NCBI RefSeq assembly: GCF_022430545.2
Contig: NZ_CP092488.2
Location: 2,480,001-2,544,000, forward strand
Source: Mycobacterium paraterrae
Lineage (GTDB): Bacteria > Actinomycetota > Actinomycetes > Mycobacteriales > Mycobacteriaceae
Direction of reading: 5' to 3'
Length of the DNA: 64,000 nucleotides
Part shown: one piece after another, positions 53,891 to 62,025 of the stretch
Layout of the letters: the number at the start of each line of letters is the position of its first letter
Numbering within the stretch: position 1 is the stretch's first letter
Made by a program: the position numbers and the translations under genes
The notes under the pieces: model-generated
The model's input: the letters and a program-made list of their open reading frames with translations, nothing else
Databases searched by the model: none
Told to the model about the DNA's origin: nothing

Positions 53891-55350
53891 GCTCGTGCGA
53901 CGAGCCGCGAGACGATCGGTGCAGCGGGCGCCAGCGGTGTCGAGACGAACTTGGCACGCATGCCCTTGACCCAGCGCTGACAGCGTTCGGTCAGCCGGTA
54001 GTCGTCGGTCTGCAGGTGTCCGCGGGTGACGAGTACGCCCAGTTGAGCGCCCTCGGTGCGGAGATCGCCCGGTGCCGCTACCCGCATGTAGAACGCTTCG
54101 GACCCGTCGAGCAAGGTGGCCCAGTCGTTGGCCGGCCGCGCGAACGAGACCCGGCCGTCGTCGTCGATACGCCACACCCCCGTGCGCGGTGTGGCGGTGA
54201 AAAGTTCTACGTCCGAGGAGGTTTCGTTGATGATGACCTGGCCCCAGACCTCGTCCTCACCGTAACCGCGTTCCCAGCGCTCGTTGATGCCGTCGATGTC
54301 CAGCTCGTAGTCGACGTCCATGTACTCCAGAAGATGGAACAGGAACAAGGGCATGTCGGCGTAGGCCTCGGTCGTCAGATTCGTCATCGGGCTGGCTCCG
54401 CTCAAGCGCGGGTTGACCTCGCCGAGGTAGAGCTGGTCGGAGTCCAGGTCGTGCAGCAGATCCACCTCGAAGTAGCCCCGATAGCCCTCGCGGTTCAAGA
54501 TGTCACCCAGCTTGCGCACGATCTCCCGGGCCGCGTGGGTCTGGTCGGGTGGCAGCACCTCACGCCAGATGTCGTTGCCGCACCAGGCGCCCCGGTTCGG
54601 GGTCAGTTCTCGATAACCGACGAGGCTGGTCATCGCTGGGCCGATCGCGGTGCCGTGCCGTGTGACGGCGCCTTCGATGCACACCTCGACGTTGCGAATG
54701 CGCTTCATCACCTTGAACTCGGACTGCTCGGTCAGTTCCTCGGCATGCTCGTCCCAGTCGGCCTGCCCCCGAATGAAGAAGGTCCCGCTACCGGCGTTGC
54801 CGACAGGAATGGAGATGACGAGGTCGTCGCCGAGGTCTGCATCGTGCGCCAGTTTCAGCAGCTCGTCGTAGGAACCGGCTCGACCCATCACATGCGGAAC
54901 GCTCGGGACTCCGGCCTCGTCAGCTAAACGGGTCATGACGGTTTTGGAGCCGAGACGTTCGCGCAGCCGTACCGGTGGATGCATGACCTCCAGGCCGGCC
55001 TGCCGGGCGAGCCGCTGCGTTTCTTCGTCCATCATGACGAAGCACGCCTTACCGCCGGGGCCTCGACTGGCGATGAACTCGACGGTCTCGGGGTCGGTCA
55101 GCAGGTGGTTGCACACGTCGCCCATCGAGTCGAAGTCGAGCCGGTCGCGACGGCGGGGGACGAACACCCGCGAATGCGTTCCCTCGAATGAATCAAAGTA
55201 GGTGAGGTAGAAGAAGTTTCGGATCCAGCGGTCGACGCCGAGCAGGTTGAATGGCGTGGGTGAGATGAAGAACAGCGGCACGGAATTCGTGTGGAAGAAC
55301 GCACGAATGTCCGACAGCCCTTCGAGCCGTCGCGGCGCGTCGGGCGCCAT
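53887..55350 (-). CDS. ATP-grasp ligase (biotin carboxylase/D-Ala-D-Ala-like fold)
   Basis: A 487-residue protein with an N-terminal pre-ATP domain (FFISPTPFNLLGVDRWIRNF), a central ATP-grasp domain from about 120 to 330 (LGSKTVMTRLADEAGVPSVPH; GSGTFFIRG for the Gly-rich loop; GYFEVDLLHD and LGEVNPRLSGAS for Mg2+/ATP residues), and a C-terminal domain of about 150 residues. It likely makes an acyl-phosphate and ligates it to an amine. The substrate is unknown; I do not see it as part of a carboxylase (no biotin carrier nearby). Followed by the coupled beta-lactamase-fold hydrolase. Confidence 0.85.
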   Translation of the reverse strand: MAPDAPRRLEGLSDIRAFFHTNSVPLFFISPTPFNLLGVDRWIRNFFYLTYFDSFEGTHSRVFVPRRRDRLDFDSMGDVCNHLLTDPETVEFIASRGPGGKACFVMMDEETQRLARQAGLEVMHPPVRLRERLGSKTVMTRLADEAGVPSVPHVMGRAGSYDELLKLAHDADLGDDLVISIPVGNAGSGTFFIRGQADWDEHAEELTEQSEFKVMKRIRNVEVCIEGAVTRHGTAIGPAMTSLVGYRELTPNRGAWCGNDIWREVLPPDQTHAAREIVRKLGDILNREGYRGYFEVDLLHDLDSDQLYLGEVNPRLSGASPMTNLTTEAYADMPLFLFHLLEYMDVDYELDIDGINERWERGYGEDEVWGQVIINETSSDVELFTATPRTGVWRIDDDGRVSFARPANDWATLLDGSEAFYMRVAAPGDLRTEGAQLGVLVTRGHLQTDDYRLTERCQRWVKGMRAKFVSTPLAPAAPIVSRLVARA

Positions 55351-55770
55351 CAGGCCGCCAAGGACGTGACGCCGGAAAATCTAAATGTCGTCATCACACC
55401 AGTGTGCACGTGTCGACGGATGTGTCGAGGCGGCCACGGCAATGTGTGGTCGAGCGACTCGACATGTTTTGCCGGCTACGCACCCGAAGAAGACGTCAAA
55501 GGGACACCGCCGCAATTCATTTGGTCGACGAACTCGAACCGATGCGCGACGAGGGGCTCGACTACTACCCACGGCGGCTGCCGGCAGTGGGACCCTGGTC
55601 GCGGGTACCTGTCACGGCGGGGGACTTTGTTGTTCCCGGGCGGGCTGCCCGACGTGTTCGCCGCTGAGTAGGGCGGCTTGCTTATGTCAAAACCATAACG
55701 ACGTCGGGCGGGAAGCTTTACGCTGTGCGCCGGGGGCGTCGGCAGCTCATTCTCGACACAACAGTTTTTC
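55351..55770. other. Intergenic region, no gene seen
   Basis: A 420-base gap between the ATP-grasp start (minus strand) and the DUF3761 gene. Open frames here are short and not protein-like. There is a GC-rich hairpin-like patch around 55635-55655 and AT-richer promoter-like bases just before 55771. It must hold both divergent promoters; I cannot assign them. Confidence 0.5.
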
Positions 55771-56166
55771 ATGAGGTGGGTTGTGCGCGTTCGTATTGCG
55801 TTGTTTGTCCTGGCCGCGATGGGTGCTATCGGTGTAGGTGCGGCTCCGGTGGCGCTCAGTGCGCCGCCGGCCTATGTGACCGGCTGCGGGTCGGGCTTCT
55901 ATAGAAATTCGGACGGGGATTGCATTCCCAGGCCGTCGAAGGATTCGTCGGAAACGCCCTCGACTGGTGGGGCGCCGGACCTGGCTACCGCGCCCCAGTT
56001 GGTCGGCCCGGGTGCTGAGACCGGTCCCGGCGTCGGCGGCGGCAGCCCGGTCGGCCCGCCTCCCGGTGCGACGGCCATATGCCGGGACGGCGATTACTCG
56101 TTCAGCACCCACCATTCCGGCACGTGCTCGCGCCACGGGGGAGTGTCGCAGTGGCTGACCAGTTAG
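55771..56166 (+). CDS. Exported DUF3761 protein
   Basis: A 131-residue exported protein with a signal peptide (about 1-30, RIALFVLAAMGAIGVGAAPVALSA), a Cys-rich patch (TGCGSGFYRNSDGDCIPRP), a Pro/Gly/Ser linker and a C-terminal DUF3761-type motif (CRDGDYSFSTHHSGTCSRHGGVSQW). The last motif with its paired Cys and His resembles small Ca2+- or disulfide-stabilised modules in exported actinobacterial proteins. Function unknown. Next comes a truncated oxygenase remnant. Confidence 0.8.
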   Translation: MRWVVRVRIALFVLAAMGAIGVGAAPVALSAPPAYVTGCGSGFYRNSDGDCIPRPSKDSSETPSTGGAPDLATAPQLVGPGAETGPGVGGGSPVGPPPGATAICRDGDYSFSTHHSGTCSRHGGVSQWLTS

Positions 56167-56664
56167 GCACTGATTGACGGTCACACAAGGCTTTTGGCCT
56201 ATGCGCTCGACGTGTTCGATCTGAACTTCCAGGTCGTTCCGCCGCCGTTCGTGATGCGGCAGTTCGTCAAGACGGGCGTGTTCATTCCCGCACGGCTGAG
56301 CTTCCTATTCGTCGGGGCGGCCGAGATGGCCGGCTGCATCATGTTCGACGAACTGCGCCGCGTCGGCCTCGAATTGTTCGCCGACGAACCGGAGGTGTCG
56401 GCGCGGATCGAGCTGCTCTACACCGAGATATTCACCGACGAGATCGGACACGTCGGCTACTGCGCCTCACGGTGCACGTCCGCGGAACGAGCGGTCATGC
56501 GGCGGATCTACCCGCTCATCGGGCGGCTCTTCGCGCGGCAGACCGCAGAAATCAGCCTCCTGATCGACCCGAAGGCGCTGCACGCGCGACTCGACCGCCC
56601 GTTCAGGATCGACGAGCTCACCAAGGGGTTGGGCCGGGAGACGTATCTCGTCACGCATCCATGA
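56167..56664 (+). pseudogene. 5'-truncated AurF/CmlI-type diiron oxygenase remnant
   Basis: An open frame without a convincing start (only a TTG at 56194; the frame opens directly after an in-frame stop at 56164-56166). It encodes the C-terminal half of an AurF-like N-oxygenase: E-x37-D-E-x2-H is present once (AAEMAG ... EIFTDEIGHVGY), while full-length enzymes have two such motifs in about 300-340 residues. The first metal-binding half is missing, so it cannot form the diiron site. It ends 2 bases before the left 23-bp att-like repeat, suggesting that recombination at this site shaped it. Confidence 0.75.
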
Positions 56665-56666
56665 CT

Positions 56667-56689
56667 TCGTGGAGCCGATGACGGGAATC
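56667..56689. repeat. Left att-like copy of tRNA-Gly 3' end
   Basis: Twenty-three bases identical to 60508-60530 (the tRNA-Gly 3' end on the minus strand). After the repeat the sequence diverges (CGG versus GAAC). It adjoins the 3' end of the truncated AurF-like gene. Confidence 0.9.
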
Positions 56690-56699
56690 CGGCAAGTGG

Positions 56700-58910
56700 T
56701 CAGGTGTTGAGGTCGAGCAGCGCCCGGTGGTCGCCGTCGGCGAGCGCGAAGAAGAACATCGCGGCGAAGTCGGGGAACGTGGGGCCGGCGCGCCGTCCCG
56801 TCGAGTCCTCGGTTACCCGTTGGCCCCAGCGGCCCAGGAAGCCGGTTGCGCCGTCGTCGGAAGGCCACCACTTCTGCGTGGCCCTGTCGACGATGACGTC
56901 GTATCTGCGTCCGTCGATCTGGGTGTTCTGCTGGGCGCGCCAGTCCTTGAGCCGGTCCGCAGCCACGCCGGCGACGTCGACGCCCGGCGGTCGCACCGTG
57001 ATACCGGCGCTTGGGGGCGCAGTCCGGTCGGGATTCGGCTGATCGGTCGGTGAAAACGGATCGGGGACGTCGTCGAGCCAGTGCTTCAATTCCGCGGCGG
57101 CGGCGACGACACCGGCGATCGCACCGATCGGACCGAAAGCCCCGCCAGTCAAGATCTTGGCGTTGAAGGCCGCTGCCTTCAGCCAGCCGGACGCCGGCCA
57201 ATCGTCGGTCGTGATGGTGACAGTGTCGGATCGTCCGCAGTCCGACGGTCCGGAATACGGTTGAACGTCCAATTCGTGGTCGCCGGGGGTGGCGTAGAGG
57301 CTGTGTGAACCGCGCGCCACGAACAGGTGTGCATGGTCCCGTTGTTCGACCTGCGGTTGATTGGCAGTGGGACCGGTGGCGGGCCGCCATGCCTCGACCT
57401 TCATCACCGTGCGGCGTTCGGAGTCGTACTGGTACGGGCGAAAGGTCGGGTTGCCGTCGACATCAACCTGGGCGGGCTGAATGCCGGTAACGCCGTAGAA
57501 CGCCGGGTTGAAGCTGGCCGCCGAGCCGCTGCCGTCGCCTTGCAGCAGGATGGCGACGCACTGCCAGTCGCCGGCGTGGCAGCCGTTCTCCTTGGCTTCG
57601 ATGTTCGTGCAAGTGCCTTCGCCGACGCCGTGTTCATGCGCGGCGAAGAACAGGTAATAGCAGAGCAGGACCGGATCTTTGAAGCGCTCGAAGAGCGGCA
57701 GCAGGTCCGCGGTCCCAGTGCGGCCCGCAATGGTTTTCAGACGCTGATAGTCGAAAGCTTCGGCGTGGTACCAATATTGGCTGGCCTCCAGCGCAGGTTC
57801 ACGGTAACGCCTGGCGATCTCGGCGCGGTCGGCGTAGGTGTTGGCGCTGTCGGTGGTGACCTCGGGTTCGTGAACGCTGTCGCGGTTCTTCCAGCCGCCG
57901 AGCTCGAGGAAGAGTTCTTGGGCGGAGCCGGCGAGGACGAATTTTGGATCGCCGATGAAGGTTCCGCCTTCGTCCGCGAGGCCGGTGAGTGCGCCGGCCG
58001 GTACGGACGGCTTGCGCGGGAAGGGGTCGGCGGGAACGCCTCCCCAGTCGCGTGTCTCGTCGAATGCCGCCCGAGCGTTCCACATCGCCGCGTGTTCGAG
58101 GTAGCGCTTGGCGTCGACGGGAAAGAACACCTCTTCGGGGTGGAAAGTCAGCACGGGAGCAAACCGGCGGACCAGCTCGTCGACCGGAATGGTGGGCGAC
58201 GGCTGTGGAGTGGGGCCCGACGGGCCCGGGCTCACCGGTTCGGCTGCCACTTCGACGACGATGGCGGCGGCCGGACCGGGGGTGGTCCAGGTCCACTGCA
58301 CATCCGCACGTGCCGGCGCCGCGTCCTGGGTTTGCAGTGTGGCGCCGCGGGCCAAGAATTGCGTCAAATCTTGTTCGTCCACCTTCGCCATGCCTGGACC
58401 CGGCTGCAGCGGTTGACTTTCGTTGGCCGGCGTCGGAAGCAGCACGGCGCCCACCGCGGTGTTGTGAGACGGATCGGCGGCCAACGGGAGAGTGGCGACG
58501 AGGCTGGTGACGTCGGCGTCGTCGCGCGCCGTGCTGCTGTGGGAGATCGCGCCGCTGCCGGAAGTACCGCTGGTGTCCACCGTGTCGTACTGCAGGATCG
58601 ACCAGGCGCAGAAGTCCTGAGTCTCTCCGCCGAAACTAAAGGTGATCGGTCCAGCCGTGGGAGCGTTCGCCATCGACCGAAAACACGAGAGCCGACGATC
58701 GTTCGTTCTACCCGCGGTCACCGTCTCCACCAGTACCCAGGCCGTGTCGTTGCCAACGGCAGTGGGGATGGCCGGCGCTGTGGTGGCCAATGAGCGTGCG
58801 TTGATGACGAAGGCCAACACGAGGGTGTTTGGTGCGGGGGCGACAGCGGCGGTCTGAAAGGTGTTGGCGTCGTTGACGGAATTGCCGGTGGTCAACTTTT
58901 TGCGCGTCAT
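56700..58910 (-). CDS. Large two-domain protein with Vps62-like domain, island cargo
   Basis: A 736-residue protein. The first 225 residues look like a beta-sandwich (TFQTAAVAPAPNTLVLAFV, phage-tail or adhesin-like); a Pro-rich linker follows, then from about 245 a Vps62/DUF946-type domain: RFAPVLTFHPEEVFFPVDA, with paired Cys further on (GTCTNIEAKENGCHAGDWQCV) and LFVARGSHSLYATPGDHE. The His-Pro-x-Glu and GSHSLY elements recall the shared fold of Vps62 proteins and some eukaryotic-like toxins or carbohydrate-active proteins. No signal peptide is clear. The protein is large relative to the island; function unknown. Confidence 0.72.
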   Translation of the reverse strand: MTRKKLTTGNSVNDANTFQTAAVAPAPNTLVLAFVINARSLATTAPAIPTAVGNDTAWVLVETVTAGRTNDRRLSCFRSMANAPTAGPITFSFGGETQDFCAWSILQYDTVDTSGTSGSGAISHSSTARDDADVTSLVATLPLAADPSHNTAVGAVLLPTPANESQPLQPGPGMAKVDEQDLTQFLARGATLQTQDAAPARADVQWTWTTPGPAAAIVVEVAAEPVSPGPSGPTPQPSPTIPVDELVRRFAPVLTFHPEEVFFPVDAKRYLEHAAMWNARAAFDETRDWGGVPADPFPRKPSVPAGALTGLADEGGTFIGDPKFVLAGSAQELFLELGGWKNRDSVHEPEVTTDSANTYADRAEIARRYREPALEASQYWYHAEAFDYQRLKTIAGRTGTADLLPLFERFKDPVLLCYYLFFAAHEHGVGEGTCTNIEAKENGCHAGDWQCVAILLQGDGSGSAASFNPAFYGVTGIQPAQVDVDGNPTFRPYQYDSERRTVMKVEAWRPATGPTANQPQVEQRDHAHLFVARGSHSLYATPGDHELDVQPYSGPSDCGRSDTVTITTDDWPASGWLKAAAFNAKILTGGAFGPIGAIAGVVAAAAELKHWLDDVPDPFSPTDQPNPDRTAPPSAGITVRPPGVDVAGVAADRLKDWRAQQNTQIDGRRYDVIVDRATQKWWPSDDGATGFLGRWGQRVTEDSTGRRAGPTFPDFAAMFFFALADGDHRALLDLNT

Positions 58911-58947
58911 GAATGCTTCCCTCGGGACCTGGTCGGGGCGGTACGGG

Positions 58948-60006
58948 TCACAGGGAAATCTCCAGATGCTCGAGCATGCTCACGAACTTCTGATCGCAGT
59001 CCAGGGGCGGAAGCTTGCGCCGGATCTCGTCGAAGCACGGCTCGTGAATCAATGCGATGACGTCGGCGTCGTTCGTCGGATCGACGCCGGCTCCGCGGAG
59101 ATAGCTGACGAGATCGACGAGCACGGGCACGATCTGGTCGAGCTGGTCTGCCTGCCAGAATTCGGCGTAGCGCTGCGCGGCGAACTCCCACTGGGCAGCG
59201 ACGTCGTCACTCGCCGCGGCGCTGTGCATGACGCCCGCCACCGCCCGGGCAATCCGATCGGTCACCACGGCAGCGCATTCGGAACCGTCGCTCAGTGCGG
59301 CGTTGAGTGCCCGTCGCCATTGGCGCCAGCAGTCGTTGGTGTCTGTGTCGGTCGGTCGGTCTTGAAACGCCGCGTCGACGTAGTGGGGGTTTAGCCGCCA
59401 TACCTTGACGTCATCGATGCGGCCTGCGAAGCCTTTTCGAACAGTGGGACTACCCGTTTGGCCAACGTCGCGATTGCCGATGCGGAGGGCGCCGACCGGA
59501 TTCAGCGGGTGGATCTCGTCACGGAAATCGCTGACCTTCTGCCCGTTTTGGGTGAATCCGTGAGACAAGAATCCGTCGTAGAAGTAGCCCGCCGTGTGCC
59601 ACTGACCCACCGCGAGTGGGGGGCCCGTCGCGCCGATCGTGTAACCGCCAAATGATCCGGCCACGTTCGCCCACCCAGCACTCAAGTGGCCGTTCCCAAT
59701 ACCGAAACCGAAGGAATCCCCGATTACCAGGTCCCCGCCCTCAGGGCGATCGCAGATGAACGTGACTTCGACGCGCACGCTGGACATCTCGTTGAGCACT
59801 TTGGTTGCCGGCACCCGGATCATGCTGTCGGGGTGACATCGCACCGCGCCCGAGTTAGGGGCGGCGCCATCGGCGAGAAAATCGTCATCGGTCAAATTAA
59901 TGGCGACACCGTGGCATTGGCGGCCCGGAGAATCGTCGATGACGACACGCGGGGTGCCGCTGTACGTGTGATGCAGGACGAGTTCCCAGGCCTCGATCAA
60001 GAGCAA
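58948..60006 (-). CDS. LamG/concanavalin-A-like lectin domain protein, island cargo
   Basis: A 352-residue protein. The N-terminal 200 residues form a laminin-G/jelly-roll-like beta-sandwich (RVEVTFICD, GFGIGNGHLSAGWAN, GFAGRIDDVKVWRLNP near its end); the C-terminal half is helical and rich in Trp, Asp and Ala. The start is TTG 60006 or the TTG two codons later; no ATG is available in a fitting place. It is on the same strand as the Vps62-like gene and 37 bases upstream of it, so the two form an operon. Glycan binding is likely by fold; its purpose is unknown. Confidence 0.68.
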   Translation of the reverse strand: MLLIEAWELVLHHTYSGTPRVVIDDSPGRQCHGVAINLTDDDFLADGAAPNSGAVRCHPDSMIRVPATKVLNEMSSVRVEVTFICDRPEGGDLVIGDSFGFGIGNGHLSAGWANVAGSFGGYTIGATGPPLAVGQWHTAGYFYDGFLSHGFTQNGQKVSDFRDEIHPLNPVGALRIGNRDVGQTGSPTVRKGFAGRIDDVKVWRLNPHYVDAAFQDRPTDTDTNDCWRQWRRALNAALSDGSECAAVVTDRIARAVAGVMHSAAASDDVAAQWEFAAQRYAEFWQADQLDQIVPVLVDLVSYLRGAGVDPTNDADVIALIHEPCFDEIRRKLPPLDCDQKFVSMLEHLEISL

Positions 60007-60507
60007 CCCCTTGGCTTGTGTGGGAGCGAATCTAGTTGAGCGCCTGATCGAAGACTGCGATTTCGCAGATTACTTTTTGTGAACTTTGGAGGAAAAGAAA
60101 TTAATACCTTCGAATGAAGTTACGAGCGGCGGAAGAAGTAGCCGGACTGACGCGCCCAACGTGCGTTCAAACCATTTGGTGGACACGAGCTTTCGCTAAT
60201 CCCGGCGTTCAGTGCCCCTCGCGACTTTCATTTCGTCGGCAAGTGGCCGCGGCCGAGAGGAACACCGGGAAATGAGCCTATCCCGGAACCTCCGCAGCAT
60301 CCGTTTTGCCATTTACAAGTAAAATCCCTGTATCACTTAGGAATTTCGTCGGCAAACCGTGTGTGGGTAGGGGCCATCAAATGCCTTTGCGGGAGTGCGG
60401 GCCGACACCGTCGCACGGGACCGGCGACTACGGGTGTGGGAAAGGTGGCGTCGCATCGTCGGCCGGATCGGGTGCTGATCAACGCCTAGCGGCTGACCAA
60501 GTGGAAA
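60007..60507. other. AT-rich non-coding part of the island
   Basis: About 500 bases between the LamG gene start and the right att repeat. It is clearly more AT-rich than its surroundings (for example ACTTTTTGTGAAC... near 60073-60120) and shows no credible gene; any frame reading into the tRNA is spurious. It should contain the promoter of the two island genes on the minus strand. No inverted terminal repeat was recognised. Confidence 0.6.
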
Positions 60508-60530
60508 TCGTGGAGCCGATGACGGGAATC
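60508..60530. repeat. Right att-like repeat within tRNA-Gly
   Basis: The matching copy of the 23-base repeat; it covers the acceptor 3' strand, CCA and part of the T-arm of the tRNA-Gly gene plus three bases beyond it. Integration here would leave a functional tRNA gene. Confidence 0.9.
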
Positions 60531-60584
60531 GAACCCGCGTATTCAGCTTGGGAAGCTGATGTTCTGCCATTGAACTACATCGGC
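60511..60584 (-). tRNA. tRNA-Gly (anticodon CCC)
   Basis: A 74-base cloverleaf on the minus strand with encoded CCA. The acceptor stem GCCGATG pairs with CATCGGC; D-stem GTTC/GAAC; anticodon stem TCAGC/GCTGA with loop TTCCCAA, so anticodon CCC (reads GGG); T-arm GCGGG-TTCGATT-CCCGT; discriminator T then CCA. It sits beside dcd, as tRNA-Gly does in M. tuberculosis. Its 3' end is the integration target of the adjacent island. Confidence 0.95.
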
Positions 60585-60660
60585 AAGGCGTCTTTTGACT
60601 GCGAGTGAGCATACAGACGCACGAGGGCACTGGTGACCGAGTGTCCCGTCCTGATCTGCG

Positions 60661-61215
60661 TCAGGTGTGAACGATGAATCCCGCTTCGGTGTAGGGAGTG
60701 CGACTTTCGGGATCGTTGATCGTCATGTATAGGTCGCTGCCCGCCGGGATCACGAAGCCGACGAATCCATGCGCGGTTTGGCCGTCGTGAACGCCGCCCG
60801 ATTGCAAGGGGGGCATCTTGTCAAGCCTCTGGAAGTCGACCGAGAGGGTTGCAGCCTGGGGTGCATCGTCGGGATGGGTCCACGGCTGGTTGCCGCCGCC
60901 GTATCCGGCAAACATGTTGGCGTAGTTGAACTGAAAGAAGTACTCCGATGTCCCGGTGATGGTCAGTTCGACGACGGTGCATCCGGGGTCACCCGCCGGA
61001 TTCGCAAAATGAGACGCGCACCCTGGCGGTAACCGCGTCGCGCTGTTGACAGTGATGTCGGCGGTTGCACCCGGTGCCGACCGCGCGTGCAGAGGCACGC
61101 CCCCCTGAGTTGTCGGGAATGGTGGACTCTCGGAGTCGGCGGAGGCGGCGGGATACGAGCAGGCAGCGACGGCCGCGATGAACGCGGCTGCGGCGACAAC
61201 TGATTCCGCGCGCAC
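60661..61215 (-). CDS. Small exported lipoprotein
   Basis: A 184-residue exported protein. The N-terminus has a signal sequence ending in a lipobox-like VAAC (about residues 16-19, [10 protein letters not shown]), indicating lipid anchoring. The rest is Ser/Pro-rich then beta-rich ([32 protein letters not shown]), with a second Cys pair (GCASHF, GCTVVE); the fold may be Ig-like, as in the MPT63/DUF1942 type. GTG start. Function unknown. Between tRNA-Gly and dcd. Confidence 0.75.
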   Translation of the reverse strand: MRAESVVAAAAFIAAVAACSYPAASADSESPPFPTTQGGVPLHARSAPGATADITVNSATRLPPGCASHFANPAGDPGCTVVELTITGTSEYFFQFNYANMFAGYGGGNQPWTHPDDAPQAATLSVDFQRLDKMPPLQSGGVHDGQTAHGFVGFVIPAGSDLYMTINDPESRTPYTEAGFIVHT

Positions 61216-61340
61216 CTACGGCGATTACCCGCTGTACTGCCGCAAAAACCCGCCTGGTCAGTGCGCAGGATTCAGGCCGCGCGGACTGGTCAATCGTCGT
61301 CGGCAATCGTGCTTGGGTACCTAGCGGCTACGCTCTTCGC

Positions 61341-61913
61341 GTGCTGCTATCCGATCGCGATCTCAGGGCCGAAATCGCCGCCGGGCGGCTGGGAATCGAT
61401 CCGTTCGACGACGCCCTGGTCCAACCGTCCAGCGTGGACGTCCGCCTCGACAGCCTGTTCCGGGTGTTCAACAACACCCGCTACACCCACATCGACCCCG
61501 CGCAGCAGCAAGACGAGCTGACCACGTTGGTCGAGCCGGCCGAGGGCGAGCCGTTCGTGCTGCACCCGGGCGAGTTCGTGCTCGGGTCGACGCTCGAAAC
61601 GTGCACGCTGCCCGAGGATCTGGCCGGCCGGCTGGAAGGCAAGTCGTCACTCGGGCGGCTGGGTCTGCTGACCCACTCGACGGCCGGCTTCATCGATCCC
61701 GGGTTCAGCGGCCACATCACCCTGGAACTGTCGAACGTCGCCAACCTGCCGATCACCCTGTGGCCCGGCATGAAGATCGGTCAGCTGTGCATCCTGCGGC
61801 TGACCAGCCCGGCCGAGCATCCCTATGGCAGCGCGACGGTCGGCTCGAAGTACCAGGGTCAGCGCGGACCGACGCCGTCGAAGTCCTATTTGAATTTCAT
61901 AAGGTCCACTTAA
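61341..61913 (+). CDS. dcd: dCTP deaminase (bifunctional dCTP deaminase/dUTPase type)
   Basis: A 190-residue trimeric nucleotide enzyme, the same length as the M. tuberculosis protein, converting dCTP to dUTP and, in the bifunctional type, on to dUMP. Motifs: [37 protein letters not shown] in outline, [30 protein letters not shown] (the catalytic Glu region), and [24 protein letters not shown] at the C-terminus. GTG start. Core gene that marks the return to the conserved backbone. Confidence 0.95.
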   Translation: MLLSDRDLRAEIAAGRLGIDPFDDALVQPSSVDVRLDSLFRVFNNTRYTHIDPAQQQDELTTLVEPAEGEPFVLHPGEFVLGSTLETCTLPEDLAGRLEGKSSLGRLGLLTHSTAGFIDPGFSGHITLELSNVANLPITLWPGMKIGQLCILRLTSPAEHPYGSATVGSKYQGQRGPTPSKSYLNFIRST

Positions 61914-62025
61914 GTTTGACTGCCCCACAGCACAGCTAGCGCGAAGACTATGCAGTAGTAGCGCCGGACGCGGTGTTCCCTCCGCCTAAAACCGTGGCGC
62001 GCTACGAAATGGTTCTGGAGGCGCG

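Larger units (their letters stand above)
56667..60530. mobile_element. Genomic island bounded by tRNA-Gly direct repeats, no integrase
   Basis: A perfect 23-base direct repeat occurs at 56667-56689 and 60508-60530; the right copy is the 3' end of the tRNA-Gly gene including its CCA. The layout (intact tRNA at one end, copied 3' end at the other) is that of a site-specific integration into a tRNA gene. The 3.8-kb interior holds two minus-strand genes (Vps62-like and LamG-like) and AT-rich flanks. No integrase or excisionase is visible, so it is a decayed or helper-dependent element, or its integrase has been lost. Confidence 0.75.

Noticed and set aside
52706..54175. Longer form of the beta-lactamase-fold gene
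   Set aside because: The additional N-terminal residues overlap the ATP-grasp coding region out of frame; the GTG at 53890 overlapping its stop is the natural coupled start.
55385..55774. Open frames in the 420-base gap before the DUF3761 gene
   Set aside because: Arg/Ser/Cys-rich translations without start signals or recognisable motifs.
60306..60608. Open frame through the tRNA-Gly region
   Set aside because: It reads across a clear tRNA cloverleaf and the att repeat; no ribosome site and no protein-like composition.
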